Of a stretch of 64,000 bases of DNA, positions 17,047 to 26,462 are shown piece by piece. The translations under genes were made by a program, and so were the position numbers. The notes under the pieces are model-generated. The model saw nothing but the letters and a program-made list of their open reading frames with translations. It was not told the origin of the DNA and ran no database searches. The stretch's first letter is position 1. Each line of letters opens with the position of its first letter. This DNA is from an uncultured Rikenella sp. (GTDB taxonomy: Bacteria > Bacteroidota > Bacteroidia > Bacteroidales > Rikenellaceae), in contig CAJTNK010000001.1 of assembly GCA_910577885.1 (NCBI GenBank), positions 37,577 through 101,576 of the forward strand, read 5' to 3'.

Positions 17047-17601
17047 ATGAAAGAAGAGATCATTATAGCCGGATTCGGCGGCCAGGGGGTTCTGTCGATG
17101 GGCAAGATATTGGCCTACTCGGGAGTGATGCAGGGGCAGGAGGTGAGCTGGATTCCCTCTTACGGGCCAGAGATGCGCGGCGGGACGGCCAACGTGACGG
17201 TGATTCTGAGCGACCGGAAGATCAGTTCGCCGGTGGTGCAGGAGTTCGACACCGGGATCGTGCTGAACCAGCAGTCGCTGGACAAGTTCGAAGAGGCGAT
17301 CAAGCCGGGCGGGACGCTGTTGTATGATCCGAACGGAATTACCAACGCGCCACGGAGAACAGATTTGTCGATCTATACGATCGACGCGGCGATCGAAGCG
17401 GCGCGAAGCGGAAATGCCAAGGTCTTTAATATGCTGGTGTTGGGGGCTTTTCTGAAGATCAAGCCGCTGGTGACGATCGAGAATGTGATCGAGGGGTTGC
17501 GACATTCGCTGCCGGAGCGGGCGCATAAGATGATCCCGGCCAATGAGGCGGCCTTGCGGCGCGGGATGGAACTGGTGGTACCGGTAAAGCAGGGAGAGTA
17601 G
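17047..17601 (+). CDS. vorC: 2-oxoacid:ferredoxin oxidoreductase gamma subunit
   Basis: A 184-residue gamma subunit with the glycine-rich N-terminal motif GFGGQGV at residues 9-15 and the conserved SYGPEMRGGTANVTVILS block, which completes the CoA-binding side of the enzyme. The ATG at 17047 is 14 bases after the beta-subunit stop; a longer frame that overlaps vorA is discarded. It is the last gene of the operon and is followed by a 25-bp perfect inverted repeat. With it the ferredoxin, alpha, beta and gamma subunits are all present in one cluster. Confidence 0.93.
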   Translation: MKEEIIIAGFGGQGVLSMGKILAYSGVMQGQEVSWIPSYGPEMRGGTANVTVILSDRKISSPVVQEFDTGIVLNQQSLDKFEEAIKPGGTLLYDPNGITNAPRRTDLSIYTIDAAIEAARSGNAKVFNMLVLGAFLKIKPLVTIENVIEGLRHSLPERAHKMIPANEAALRRGMELVVPVKQGE

Positions 17602-17632
17602 CAATCCACTCTCTTTGGTTTTTCATCATGCC

Positions 17633-17687
17633 AATGACCCAAGCGGGGCAAGCTCCTTAAATAGGAGCTTGCCCCGCTTGGGTCATT
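17633..17687. terminator. Large perfect inverted repeat, probable bidirectional terminator
   Basis: Arms 17633-17657 and 17663-17687 are perfectly complementary over 25 bp around a 5-base loop (core GCGGGGCAAGCTCCT). Neither side has a T tract, so it is an atypical terminator. It separates the vor operon from convergent sequence. Confidence 0.65.
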
Positions 17688-17696
17688 GATTCAAGT

Positions 17697-18081
17697 AACT
17701 ATTCCGCCGTCAGTTCCACCACCCGGCTGGTCAGGTGCGCCCCCGCCGAAGAGCGGCAGACCGATCTTCATCAGGTAGTCTTCCGAGAAACGCCGGCCGT
17801 CGGCCCCCAAGTCCGACCGCTCGTCCGGCATGCGATTGATCTCCCGCACCGTACAGATTCTCTGCCACTCCAGCCCTTCGAGCCGTACGTTCCGAATCGA
17901 GGCCGAGAATCTCGGGTGGCGGTTGAAAGCGACACCACACGCTCCCGCCTCTTGTCGGCCTACATCACCGCCGAATGTTCGCCCGAATAGGGCGACACCA
18001 ACCGATAGAGATCCCCGTCGAGAATCACCGGTTTCAGACAGCTGTAGTTCGCCACCTTCCGCAATCGGTCCTCCCGCCGCT
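17697..18081 (-). pseudogene. Remnant of a GH36 alpha-galactosidase C-terminus
   Basis: Three reverse-strand frames carry consecutive pieces of the C-terminal beta-sandwich of a family 36 alpha-galactosidase: RKVANYSCLKPVILDGDLYR then LVSPYSGEHSAVM ending in a TAG, then VREINRMPDERSDLGADGRR then FSEDYLMKIGLPLF, then HLTSRVVELTAE ending at a stop. The order and wording match intact enzymes I know, which end in GADG-x-FSGDYLM...TSRVxEL. At least one nonsense change and two frameshifts break it, and the catalytic (beta/alpha)8 barrel is absent. It is a decayed gene, presumably once part of a carbohydrate locus. Confidence 0.7.
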
Positions 18082-18237
18082 CTACGGCGCGAAAATGTGC
18101 CGGAACGCCTCCGCCGCCTCGCCGAAGACGACGCGCCACCGCGTCGCAATCCCGACCGTCAAAGCCACGATCAGCAGATACATCGATTTCTCGTTCAGCG
18201 TCAGTCCCTTCCACCAGTGTACCATCCGTTTCATCAT
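18082..18237 (-). CDS. Small membrane protein, 51 residues
   Basis: An ATG at 18237 opens a frame reading MMKRMVHWWKGLTLNEKSMY, then a hydrophobic segment LLIVALTVGIATRW and an amphipathic end, stopping at 18082. One transmembrane helix with a positively charged N-terminal part is predicted. It begins 22 bases after the ZIP transporter stop, so it could be the second gene of that operon, and GGGAGGAG-type purine runs precede it. I do not recognise the family. The frame ends where the alpha-galactosidase remnant starts, so a truncated C-terminus is possible. Confidence 0.45.
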   Translation of the reverse strand: MMKRMVHWWKGLTLNEKSMYLLIVALTVGIATRWRVVFGEAAEAFRHIFAP

Positions 18238-18259
18238 CCTCCGGCTCCTCCCCTGAAAA

Positions 18260-19075
18260 TCATTCGAAAATCGCGATTCCGGCCGCCATCACCGCCATCC
18301 CGACGATCAGCCCCCAAATAGCCACATGGTGTTCGCCGTATCGATGCGCCGCCGGCAACAGCTCGTCGAACGAGATGTAAACCATAATACCGGCAATGAT
18401 CGCAAAGATGTAGCCCAGCAAAACCGGCGTAAGAAACGGGGCCAGGATCAGGTACCCGACCAACGCACCGACCGGTTCGGCCAGCCCCGAGAGAAACGAG
18501 AAGAGAAAGGCCTTTCGCCTGCTCCCCGTGGCATAGTAGACCGGCACCGACACCGCAATCCCCTCCGGGATATTGTGAATGGCGATCGCCACCGCAATCG
18601 CCAAGCCGATTTCCGGACTCTGGAGAGCGGCCATAAAGGTGGCAATCCCCTCCGGAAAGTTGTGTATCCCGATCACCAGCGCCATCATCACCCCGGTTCG
18701 CATCAGGTGCCTGGCCGGTGCCCCGTCTGCCGGCGCCTCCATCCGCATGCTCTCGACGCTCCGTATCTCGTGCGGATTTTCGACCGACGGAACCAGCTTG
18801 TCGATCAACGCAATGAAGAGAATGCCGCCGAAAAACGCCGCCGCCGTAGCGATCCGCCCCCACCGCACCCCGTAGTCTCCGCCGAGTATCTCGGCCGCCT
18901 GCGGAAAGAGGTCGACGAACGAGATATAAATCATCACGCCGGCCGAAAAACCGAGCGAGAAGGAGAGGAATTTCCGGTTCGTACGCCGCGCGAGCAGCGC
19001 GATGAGGCTCCCGATACCGGTCGAGAGCCCCGCCAAAAGGGTGAGAACAAAGGCAAAAGTAACGTTGTGTTCCAT
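18260..19075 (-). CDS. zupT: ZIP family metal (zinc) transporter
   Basis: A 271-residue inner-membrane protein with about eight transmembrane segments. The ZIP metal-binding signatures are seen in IGIHNFPEGIATFMAAL (TM4) and IAIHNIPEGIAVSVPVYYAT (TM5), each with the HNxPEG motif; the histidine/aspartate-poor loop between TM3 and TM4 is typical of ZupT/GufA-like members. It imports Zn2+ and possibly other divalent ions. A variable loop around residues 95-120 contains several charged residues. A 51-residue reading frame follows. Assignment to ZupT rather than another ZIP subgroup is likely but not proven. Confidence 0.9.
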   Translation of the reverse strand: MEHNVTFAFVLTLLAGLSTGIGSLIALLARRTNRKFLSFSLGFSAGVMIYISFVDLFPQAAEILGGDYGVRWGRIATAAAFFGGILFIALIDKLVPSVENPHEIRSVESMRMEAPADGAPARHLMRTGVMMALVIGIHNFPEGIATFMAALQSPEIGLAIAVAIAIHNIPEGIAVSVPVYYATGSRRKAFLFSFLSGLAEPVGALVGYLILAPFLTPVLLGYIFAIIAGIMVYISFDELLPAAHRYGEHHVAIWGLIVGMAVMAAGIAIFE

Positions 19076-19164
19076 CGTCGGTAAAAAGGTTCAAACTTTG
19101 TGTTCGGCACCCTGCAAATTCCGTTCCGCGCTCCACACCTGCCGGGAGTAAGCCCGCCGAACCG

Positions 19165-19677
19165 TTAGCGCACCCGATTGGCGAACTCGACCGCCTCGAG
19201 TTCCCGGTTCGCCTGAGCGATCTTGTCGGCCAGCTCCGCCTTGAATCGGAGGATCTTTTCGAGCACCTCCGGTTCTCCCGTGGCGATGATCTGAAGAGCG
19301 AGAATAGCGGCATTCTTGGCCCCATCGAGTGCGACGGTCGCCACGGGAATCCCCGACGGCATCTGCAACATCGAGAGAATGCTGTCCCACCCGTCGATCG
19401 AGTTCGAGGACTTGATGGGCACCCCGACCACCGGCAGCGGCGTCAGCGCTGCCACCACCCCCGGCAGGTGAGCCGCGCCGCCCGCACCGGCAATAATGAC
19501 CTTCACTCCCCGCGTATGAGCCTTCTTCGCAAAATCCAACACCAAATCCGGCGTCCGGTGAGCCGACAGGGCGTTGATCTCGAACGGAATCCCCATCTGA
19601 TCCAAAAATTTGGCCGCTTCGGACATGATCTTCAAATCCGACGTGCTGCCCATAATAATCGAAACTTTCGGTTGCAT
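19165..19677 (-). CDS. purE: N5-carboxyaminoimidazole ribonucleotide mutase
   Basis: A 170-residue class I PurE, which converts N5-CAIR to CAIR in purine synthesis. Motifs: MGSTSDLKIM near residue 10 (phosphate binding), SAHRTPD near residue 43 (the catalytic His), and the GAGGAAHLPGVVAALTPLPV loop. The ATG at 19677 (MQPKVSIIMGS) gives the family start; the frame extends upstream through repeat copy E and that extension is spurious. Transcription probably begins inside or beyond the repeat, since its left terminal repeat lies 25 bases upstream of the start. The gene is divergent from hpt. Confidence 0.95.
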   Translation of the reverse strand: MQPKVSIIMGSTSDLKIMSEAAKFLDQMGIPFEINALSAHRTPDLVLDFAKKAHTRGVKVIIAGAGGAAHLPGVVAALTPLPVVGVPIKSSNSIDGWDSILSMLQMPSGIPVATVALDGAKNAAILALQIIATGEPEVLEKILRFKAELADKIAQANRELEAVEFANRVR

Positions 19678-19702
19678 AACAAACTGTTTAAAGAAATGAA
19701 AT

Positions 19703-20027
19703 GTACTATTATTTGTATATCCGGTCATTAACGACAGGCTGGGACTGCCGCTTTTTGGAAAAAGCGGCACCAAGAACTTTTGAGATAGCATACGCTACGC
19801 CTTAGGCTCCGCAATCCTTAGGTTTATGGGTGGGGTTCTTTTAGGCGCGCACTAAGGTTTTCGCAGCCTAAGCGCGCCCAAAAAGAATCCCCACCCAGAG
19901 CACCGGGCTGACACGGCCAAAGCATCCCAACGGGATGCGCTCGAAAGTCTTTTTGGTTCTTTTTCTTCAGAAAAAGAACAGTACCCTCCTGTTCACCAAG
20001 GAACAAGGTATTCCAAGTTAATAGTAC
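19703..20027. repeat. Palindromic intergenic element, copy E, between divergent purE and hpt
   Basis: A 325-bp element with ends GTACTATTATTTG and TTAATAGTAC. Left mini-hairpin GCCGCTTTTT/AAAAAGCGGC, side hairpin TAGCATACGCTA, central stem GGGTGGGG/CCCCACCC with inner GGCGCGC/GCGCGCC, side hairpin GCATCCC/GGGATGC, right mini-hairpin GTTCTTTTTC/GAAAAAGAAC. It occupies the shared upstream region of two divergent purine genes. Confidence 0.9.
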
Positions 20028-20038
20028 TTTTATTTTGT

Positions 20039-20046
20039 TAACTTTG
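20039..20046 (+). promoter_or_regulatory. hpt promoter -7 box (TAACTTTG)
   Basis: Perfect TAnnTTTG match 12 bases beyond the right end of repeat copy E. It places transcription start near 20052 and so argues for the TTG start at 20095 rather than the TTG at 20035. The -33 position falls inside the repeat arm. Confidence 0.6.
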
Positions 20047-20094
20047 CGAAGATATAAACTTTTCGCCACACCACACACAAGCTCGCTTTTCGTT

Positions 20095-20676
20095 TTGGAA
20101 ACCCGAACCGTCACTCTTCTCGACCGCCGTTTCGAGCCGTATATCTCGGCCGAGCGAATCCACACCGCTATCTCGGAGCTGGCCCGACGGATCAACCGCG
20201 ACTACGCGGCGTGCACGGGACGACCACTGCTGCTGGTGACGCTCAACGGCGCGCTCGTTTTCGCCGGCGAGCTGTTCCGACAGCTCACCGGCGATTTCGA
20301 GGTGGCTTTCGTGAAATTGTCGTCCTATGAAGGGATCGGAAGCACAGGAAAGGTTCAACTCGACGTGCCGGTGACGGCTGAAGTGCGGGGGCGGGACATC
20401 GTGATCGCCGAAGATGTGGTCGACACCGGCAATACGATCCATGCGCTCCACGGCCTGTTGCAGCAAGCGGGGGCGAGGAGCGTGCGGGTGGCGACACTGG
20501 TGCTGAAACCGACCGTCTACTACCGGCAGCCGGAGCGACCCGGGGGGCTGCTGCCCGTGGACTATGCGGCGTTGGAGGTCGAGGAGCGGTTCATCGTGGG
20601 GTATGGGATGGACTACGACGGATTGGGGCGGAATCTGGGGGCGATCTATGTGCTGAGCGAGGACCGGGAGAAATAG
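20095..20676 (+). CDS. hpt: Hypoxanthine phosphoribosyltransferase
   Basis: A 193-residue type I phosphoribosyltransferase salvaging hypoxanthine/guanine with PRPP. The PRPP-binding loop is DIVIAEDVVDTGNT at about residues 101-114, the PPi loop is TLNGALVFAGEL, and the flexible-loop region SSYEGIGSTGKV is present; the C-terminal GYGMDYDGLGRNL block is typical. No ATG fits; a TTG at 20095 follows the promoter by a normal leader. It is divergent from purE across a repeat element. queE starts 19 bases downstream and is probably co-transcribed. Confidence 0.92.
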   Translation: METRTVTLLDRRFEPYISAERIHTAISELARRINRDYAACTGRPLLLVTLNGALVFAGELFRQLTGDFEVAFVKLSSYEGIGSTGKVQLDVPVTAEVRGRDIVIAEDVVDTGNTIHALHGLLQQAGARSVRVATLVLKPTVYYRQPERPGGLLPVDYAALEVEERFIVGYGMDYDGLGRNLGAIYVLSEDREK

Positions 20677-20695
20677 ACGATAGAAGAGAGAAAAC

Positions 20696-21331
20696 ATGAC
20701 TGCGAACGACATACAAAAGCTTTTGGAGGACGGGCGGCGGCTGCCGCTGGTCGAGGATTTTTATACCATTCAGGGCGAGGGGTACCATGCGGGAAAACCG
20801 GCCTATTTCATTCGCCTCGGAGGGTGCGATGTGGGCTGCCGGTGGTGCGACGCCAAGGCGACCTGGAACGCACGGCTCTATCCGCCGACGCCGATCGCCG
20901 AGATCGTGGAGCGGGCCGCTTCGCACCCGGCACAGGCCATTGTGATTACGGGCGGCGAACCGACCTTGTATCCGTTGGAGCCGCTCACGGCATCGCTCAA
21001 GGAGAAGGGGTTGGAGATTTTTATCGAAACGTCGGGGACCAACCCGCTGTCGGGCTATATAGATTGGGTCTGTCTTTCGCCGAAGCGGCAACAGCCGCCG
21101 CTGGCGGAGGTCCTGAGGCGGGCCGACGAGTTGAAAGTCATCATCGAGACCGAGGAGGATATCGCTTGGGCCGAGGAGAATGCAGCGCAGGTTTCGGCGG
21201 CCTGTCGGCTCTACCTGCAACCGGAGTGGAGCCGGTACGAAGCGATTACACCGACGCTGGTGGAGTATGCCAAGGCTCATCCGCAGTGGAACATCTCGAT
21301 CCAGAGCCACAAATTCATGCACATACCTTAG
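20696..21331 (+). CDS. queE: 7-carboxy-7-deazaguanine synthase
   Basis: A 211-residue radical SAM enzyme that makes the 7-deazapurine ring of queuosine and related bases from 6-carboxy-tetrahydropterin. The SAM cluster motif CDVGCRWC has cysteines 44, 48 and 51 (CxxxCxxC), preceded by FYTIQGEGYHAGKPAYFIRLG and followed by ITGGEPTLYPL. It lacks large insertions. It lies between hpt and a HisN-like phosphatase with 14-19 base spacing. A later gene of the same pathway, queA, is present in the window but frameshifted. Confidence 0.93.
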   Translation: MTANDIQKLLEDGRRLPLVEDFYTIQGEGYHAGKPAYFIRLGGCDVGCRWCDAKATWNARLYPPTPIAEIVERAASHPAQAIVITGGEPTLYPLEPLTASLKEKGLEIFIETSGTNPLSGYIDWVCLSPKRQQPPLAEVLRRADELKVIIETEEDIAWAEENAAQVSAACRLYLQPEWSRYEAITPTLVEYAKAHPQWNISIQSHKFMHIP

Positions 21332-21345
21332 ACTTACTATCTATA

Positions 21346-22137
21346 ATGTTTACTTTCGAGGAATTTACGGAGTTCGCCCGGAGATTGACCCCGACGATTC
21401 GGGCGACGGTCGACCGGTATATCGGCCACGTCCGGGTGGATTACAAGGCGGACGACTCGCCGGTGACACTGGCCGATCGGGAGATCGAACAGTATATCGT
21501 CGCGCAGATCGAGGCTCGTTTTCCGGGCGGAGCGATCGTGGGGGAGGAGAGCGGTACTCATCCGGCTTCGACCGCGGTGACGCAGACCAACGAGCCGGGA
21601 GCGGTCGAATGGATCGTGGACCCGATCGACGGCACGAAGAGTTTCATTCACGGCGTGCCGCTTTTTGCGACTTTGATCGGGGTGATGGTCGACGGAGAGG
21701 CAACCTACGGGGCCATCTACAACCCGCTGTTGGACGATCTGATCGTGGGGGACAACCGGGTGGCGCTGTGGAACGGGCGGCCGACCCGAATGCGGGCTTG
21801 CGGTTCATTGCGCGAAGCGACGCTGCTGACCACCGACATCCTGGACGTCGAAAAACACCGCAACCTCCCGAACTTTTGGGCGTTGGCACACGCGTGTCGG
21901 CTGTTGCGGACCTGGGGGGATGCTTACGGCTACTGCCTGCTGGCGACCGGCCGGGCCGACGTGATGGTCGATCCGATCATGAGCCGGTGGGACCTGGCGG
22001 CTCTGATTCCGGTGATCCGGGGAGCCGGCGGCGTGATTACGGACTACTACGGCGGGAATCCGGCTACGGGGGATTCGATCGTGGCTTCCGGCAGCGAGGA
22101 GCTGCACCGAGAGGTGCTGGCGATGCTGAATGCCTGA
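21346..22137 (+). CDS. Inositol monophosphatase family phosphatase, probably histidinol-phosphatase (HisN type)
   Basis: A 263-residue Mg2+-dependent phosphatase of the IMPase fold. Metal ligands are in GEES (66-69) and DPIDGTKSF (92-100), with the second motif MSRWDLAALIPVIRGAGG near residue 218. The stretch LRTWGDAYGYCLLATGRADVMVDP is what I associate with HisN-type histidinol-phosphatases rather than CysQ or inositol phosphatases, but no other his genes are in the window. The ATG at 21346 follows queE by 14 bases; a longer overlapping frame through queE is discarded. Confidence 0.85.
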   Translation: MFTFEEFTEFARRLTPTIRATVDRYIGHVRVDYKADDSPVTLADREIEQYIVAQIEARFPGGAIVGEESGTHPASTAVTQTNEPGAVEWIVDPIDGTKSFIHGVPLFATLIGVMVDGEATYGAIYNPLLDDLIVGDNRVALWNGRPTRMRACGSLREATLLTTDILDVEKHRNLPNFWALAHACRLLRTWGDAYGYCLLATGRADVMVDPIMSRWDLAALIPVIRGAGGVITDYYGGNPATGDSIVASGSEELHREVLAMLNA

Positions 22138-22245
22138 TTTTGTGCGGATTTCTCGCGCGATGTTAAAAATCGCACAAAGCGTACCGAAAACTCAACCTCC
22201 GTACTATTTTTACAGCTCCGAAAACGACATTTTTTCAAACCTTAA

Positions 22246-23619
<1,374 letters not shown>

Positions 23620-23684
23620 ATGGATTGCAAAAAGGATAAATTTTGTTATATTTATCCCGTCAAACCTTTCTAAAAAGCTTTTCT

Positions 23685-23929
23685 ATGAATTTCAAGCAAC
23701 TACCCTCGCCGGATGCCTTGAAGCGCATCATGCTCATGATCGGCGTGCAACAACTCGCCAGTTGGGGAAGCGAAGATGACGAAGAAGCGGCCCGGGAGTG
23801 CGGATTCGACAGCCTCTGCGAGCGGCTCTGAAACAGAAAGTGGACGAAATTTATTCACGGGTACAAGAAGTTGTTGCGACACAGAAGATCTACAGTTCGG
23901 GGGAAGGAGGAGACGGGGAGGATTTTTAG
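23685..23929 (+). pseudogene. Small gene after gdhA, apparently frameshifted (about 81 residues if restored)
   Basis: An ATG at 23685 opens MNFKQLPSPDALKRIMLMIG and ends at a TGA at 23829 after ...GFDSLCERL. The sequence continues in the -1 frame as ALKQKVDEIYSRVQEVVATQ up to KIYSSGEGGDGEDF and a TAG at 23927. Adding a single G in the run at 23824-23825 would join both halves into one 81-residue acidic, helical protein ending just before a strong terminator. I do not recognise the family. It is either a recent pseudogene, a base-calling error, or less likely a programmed frameshift. Confidence 0.5.
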
Positions 23930-23960
23930 TCCTCTCCTTTTTTCTCCGCGTACGCAATGT

Positions 23961-24007
23961 CAAGCGCGGGTCTCGGAACGTGTTTCCGGGACCCGCGCTT
24001 GTTTTTG
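23961..24007 (+). terminator. Intrinsic terminator after gdhA and the small frameshifted gene
   Basis: 18-bp arms (CAAGCGCGGGTCTCGGAA and TTCCGGGACCCGCGCTTG, one G-U pair) followed by TTTTT. The 130 bases from here to the GIY-YIG gene hold nothing I can identify. Confidence 0.9.
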
Positions 24008-24139
24008 TCGGAGCTCCACCCGGAGGACAACGGGGTAGGGCGGGGCTCGAACCGGGCTGTGTCAATCTCAGTCGGCGCGGTGTCAGGCCCAAGCGGCGGC
24101 CCCGTCGGGAGCAGAGGCAGCCTCCTCCTCCCCCGACCT

Positions 24140-24871
24140 CTATTCCACCTCGACTCCGTGTTTAATGAGCATCGCCAGATGCTCGTCCTCATCCACCGCC
24201 GCAAACGACCCCCCGCGCACATTCTCATACCCGTACCGGCGAAAACACTCCACCACCAACGGGTCCAAATCGCGCCGAAGACGCACCGAACCGGCCGGTG
24301 TCTCGAACGGCTCGGCACTCACCAGTCCCTGCGGTTTGTACTTCCGGGTCCACTCCGTGCCGCGCCCGTACTCGTGTTTGCGCAGCGTCCGCTTCAGGTC
24401 GCGCGTATATCCGACAAAATACTTTCCCTCCCGGAGCTCCAGCACATAACGAACCAAGGCTTGTGCCGCGAACTGTTGCCGGGCCGCATTTACCTCTTTG
24501 AAAAAACCGTATCGATGCAACTTGCGGAGCGTTTTTTCCTCCGACACCTCGCACCAGATGCCCCCGCGCACCGTCCGCCATCCCTTACGCTCCATCCACT
24601 GAATCGTCGTTCGGTTTTCGTACTTGTCCTCGTCGTACTCCGTTTCGACGTAAAACACCTGCCGCTCCACACACCGCACCACCCGATGGAGCTTGGTCCA
24701 TTCGGCCCCCTTGCCGTGCGTGTGCTGCCAAAAACGCGCCACCGGATGGTGGGTTTTCCCGACATACCAATAGCCGTCCTCCAATTCGAGAACATAGATA
24801 TGAATCGGGTATGTGGTGTCGTTTCGTTGCATTTCGAGCTGCAAATTAACCATTGCCGACGACACGAACAA
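24140..24871 (-). CDS. Tandem GIY-YIG-like domain protein
   Basis: A 243-residue protein made of two copies of one module. Residues 24-110 contain IYVLELEDGYWYVGKTHHPV ... HTHGKGAEWTK and WMERKGWRTVRGGIWC; residues 139-225 contain RYVLELREGKYFVGYTRDLK ... HEYGRGTEWTRKYKP and CFRRYGYENVRGGSFA. Each module has the YVL...YVG strand pair, a downstream Arg and a His-x-G-x-G-x-EWT motif of the GIY-YIG nuclease fold. Single-module relatives are called GIY-YIG nuclease family proteins. Start may be any of ATG 24871, 24853 or 24832. No neighbour suggests a pathway. Confidence 0.75.
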   Translation of the reverse strand: MFVSSAMVNLQLEMQRNDTTYPIHIYVLELEDGYWYVGKTHHPVARFWQHTHGKGAEWTKLHRVVRCVERQVFYVETEYDEDKYENRTTIQWMERKGWRTVRGGIWCEVSEEKTLRKLHRYGFFKEVNAARQQFAAQALVRYVLELREGKYFVGYTRDLKRTLRKHEYGRGTEWTRKYKPQGLVSAEPFETPAGSVRLRRDLDPLVVECFRRYGYENVRGGSFAAVDEDEHLAMLIKHGVEVE

Positions 24872-24989
24872 CCGATCGGCGCCCTTCTCGCATTTCGGGC
24901 AGAAAACTGTCTTTTCAGAACATTCTCCCGACCATTCGGCCTAAAAAATCACCCACCCACGACACCCACACATCCGCACACGCCCCCGT

Positions 24990-26321
24990 CTACAAATCCT
25001 TTATCAGCACCTCGCGTCCCCGCAGATCGATCGCCTCGCGCAGGTTGAGAACCGCCTGCCACTCCCGGGCGAAATCGTTCTTGATATCGATCCGAAAATC
25101 CTCGGATCCGTACCGGTCCACCCGTTCGAAGAGCCCGGCCACACTCAACCGGCCGATGTCCATGGCCGGCACATAGGCCGGTACGATCCTGTCTTCTTCG
25201 GTCGGCGTCTCGGCAATCAACCCCACCCGCAGCAACACCTCGATCGTCTCGGCAGTCAACCGGGTCGGAATCCGGTACTGTTCCGAAATGGCATTCGCCG
25301 TATAGGGCCTCTCGCCCGCCTCGAACCGTTTGACGATCAAGTACATCACGGTCAGGAGCATAAAATCCCGATACCGCCGACTGATGTTTCGGGTCTCCTG
25401 TTCGAAGTCGAACTTGCTGACGTTCTGGTGGGCAAAGGCCAGCTCGGCCCCGAACAGACAGATGAACCACGACAACTGGAGCCACAGCAGCAACAACGGC
25501 AAAGCGGCAAAACTCCCGTAAATGGCATTGTACTTCGAGATGCCTATCTGCCCGTCGATATAGAGCACCTGGAAGAGCTGCAGGGCGGTTCCGGTCACGA
25601 TGCCGGCAAAGAGCGCGCTGCCGAACCGTACTTTGGTGTTCGGCACATACATATAGAGAAACACGAACAGCAGAATGGTAATCAGGTAGGGAATCGCCCG
25701 GGCGACCGGCGCAATGGCCCAGCCGAGGATGTGTTCCTGTCCGGCGGCCGTATTGAGCAGGATCGAGAATCCGGCGTTACAGATCAGAAAGACCGGTGTG
25801 ATGACCATCAGCGCCAGGTAATCCGTAAACTGCCTCATGTAAGGCCTGCTGTGGCTGATCTGCCAGATGTCGTTGAAGTTGCTCTCGATCTTGCTGAAGA
25901 GCCCGAAAACGGTGTAGAGCAGCAGTACGACACCGATCCCGAGAAAAACCCCTCCGCGGGCATATTCGATCGACTGTTCGATAAAGCTCATGGCCCGCCG
26001 CAGCAGCTCTTCCTGTCCGGAGAAGTATCGGAACAATTCGCTCTGGACGATGTTCTGGAAGCCGAACCCGCGAGCGATGGCAAACAGCACGGCCAGGAAA
26101 GGGACGATCGACAACAACGTGCTGTAGGTCAGTGCCCCGGCCCGGATGTTGAGCTGCGCTCCGCTGATGTTCCGGATGGCGAGAATGAAGCTTTTCAGGA
26201 GGTTGTAGAGTCCGACCCGTTTGACCGAACTGTCGTGGCTGTTGATTCGCCAGATGTCGTACGTGAAGAAGCGGATCGTGTCGACCACCAGTTGTTTGGC
26301 TTTCAGGAAGAGTTTTTTCAT
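24990..26321 (-). CDS. YihY/virulence factor BrkB family membrane protein
   Basis: A 443-residue protein with an N-terminal integral membrane domain of six predicted helices (from GALTYSTLLSIVPFLAVLFA to about residue 330) and a C-terminal cytoplasmic winged-helix-like domain (PYTANAISEQYRIPTRLTAE). This is the YihY/BrkB family, once misnamed ribonuclease BN; transport function is suspected but unproven. The ATG at 26321 (MKKLFLKAKQ) matches family starts; the longer frame from 26459 runs through a terminator hairpin and is rejected. It stands alone between terminators. Confidence 0.88.
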   Translation of the reverse strand: MKKLFLKAKQLVVDTIRFFTYDIWRINSHDSSVKRVGLYNLLKSFILAIRNISGAQLNIRAGALTYSTLLSIVPFLAVLFAIARGFGFQNIVQSELFRYFSGQEELLRRAMSFIEQSIEYARGGVFLGIGVVLLLYTVFGLFSKIESNFNDIWQISHSRPYMRQFTDYLALMVITPVFLICNAGFSILLNTAAGQEHILGWAIAPVARAIPYLITILLFVFLYMYVPNTKVRFGSALFAGIVTGTALQLFQVLYIDGQIGISKYNAIYGSFAALPLLLLWLQLSWFICLFGAELAFAHQNVSKFDFEQETRNISRRYRDFMLLTVMYLIVKRFEAGERPYTANAISEQYRIPTRLTAETIEVLLRVGLIAETPTEEDRIVPAYVPAMDIGRLSVAGLFERVDRYGSEDFRIDIKNDFAREWQAVLNLREAIDLRGREVLIKDL

Positions 26322-26393
26322 AGCGCCCGAGGAAGAATCTATCGCGGTTAAAGGTATCAAAAATCGAACAAAATCGCACACCTCCGAGAAAGA

Positions 26394-26429
26394 GCGACCC
26401 GCCTGCGCCCATGAACGCAGGCGGGTCGC
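26394..26429 (-). terminator. Terminator between the phosphatase fusion gene and yihY
   Basis: GCGACCCGCCTGCG and CGCAGGCGGGTCGC (14 bp, 8-base loop). On the reverse strand it is followed by TCTTTCTC, so it would stop transcription from the gene at 26463-28313. Confidence 0.65.
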
Positions 26430-26462
26430 CCCCCTAAACTCCGCAAAAGCGCGCGCCACGCC

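Noticed and set aside
18234..19325. Second long reverse-strand frame across the ZIP gene
   Set aside because: Out-of-frame shadow; the ZIP frame has the HNxPEG motifs and hydrophobic periodicity.
24020..24060. GGCTCGAACCGGGC resembles a tRNA T-loop
   Set aside because: The flanking bases do not form a T stem, and no anticodon or acceptor stem is found on either strand.
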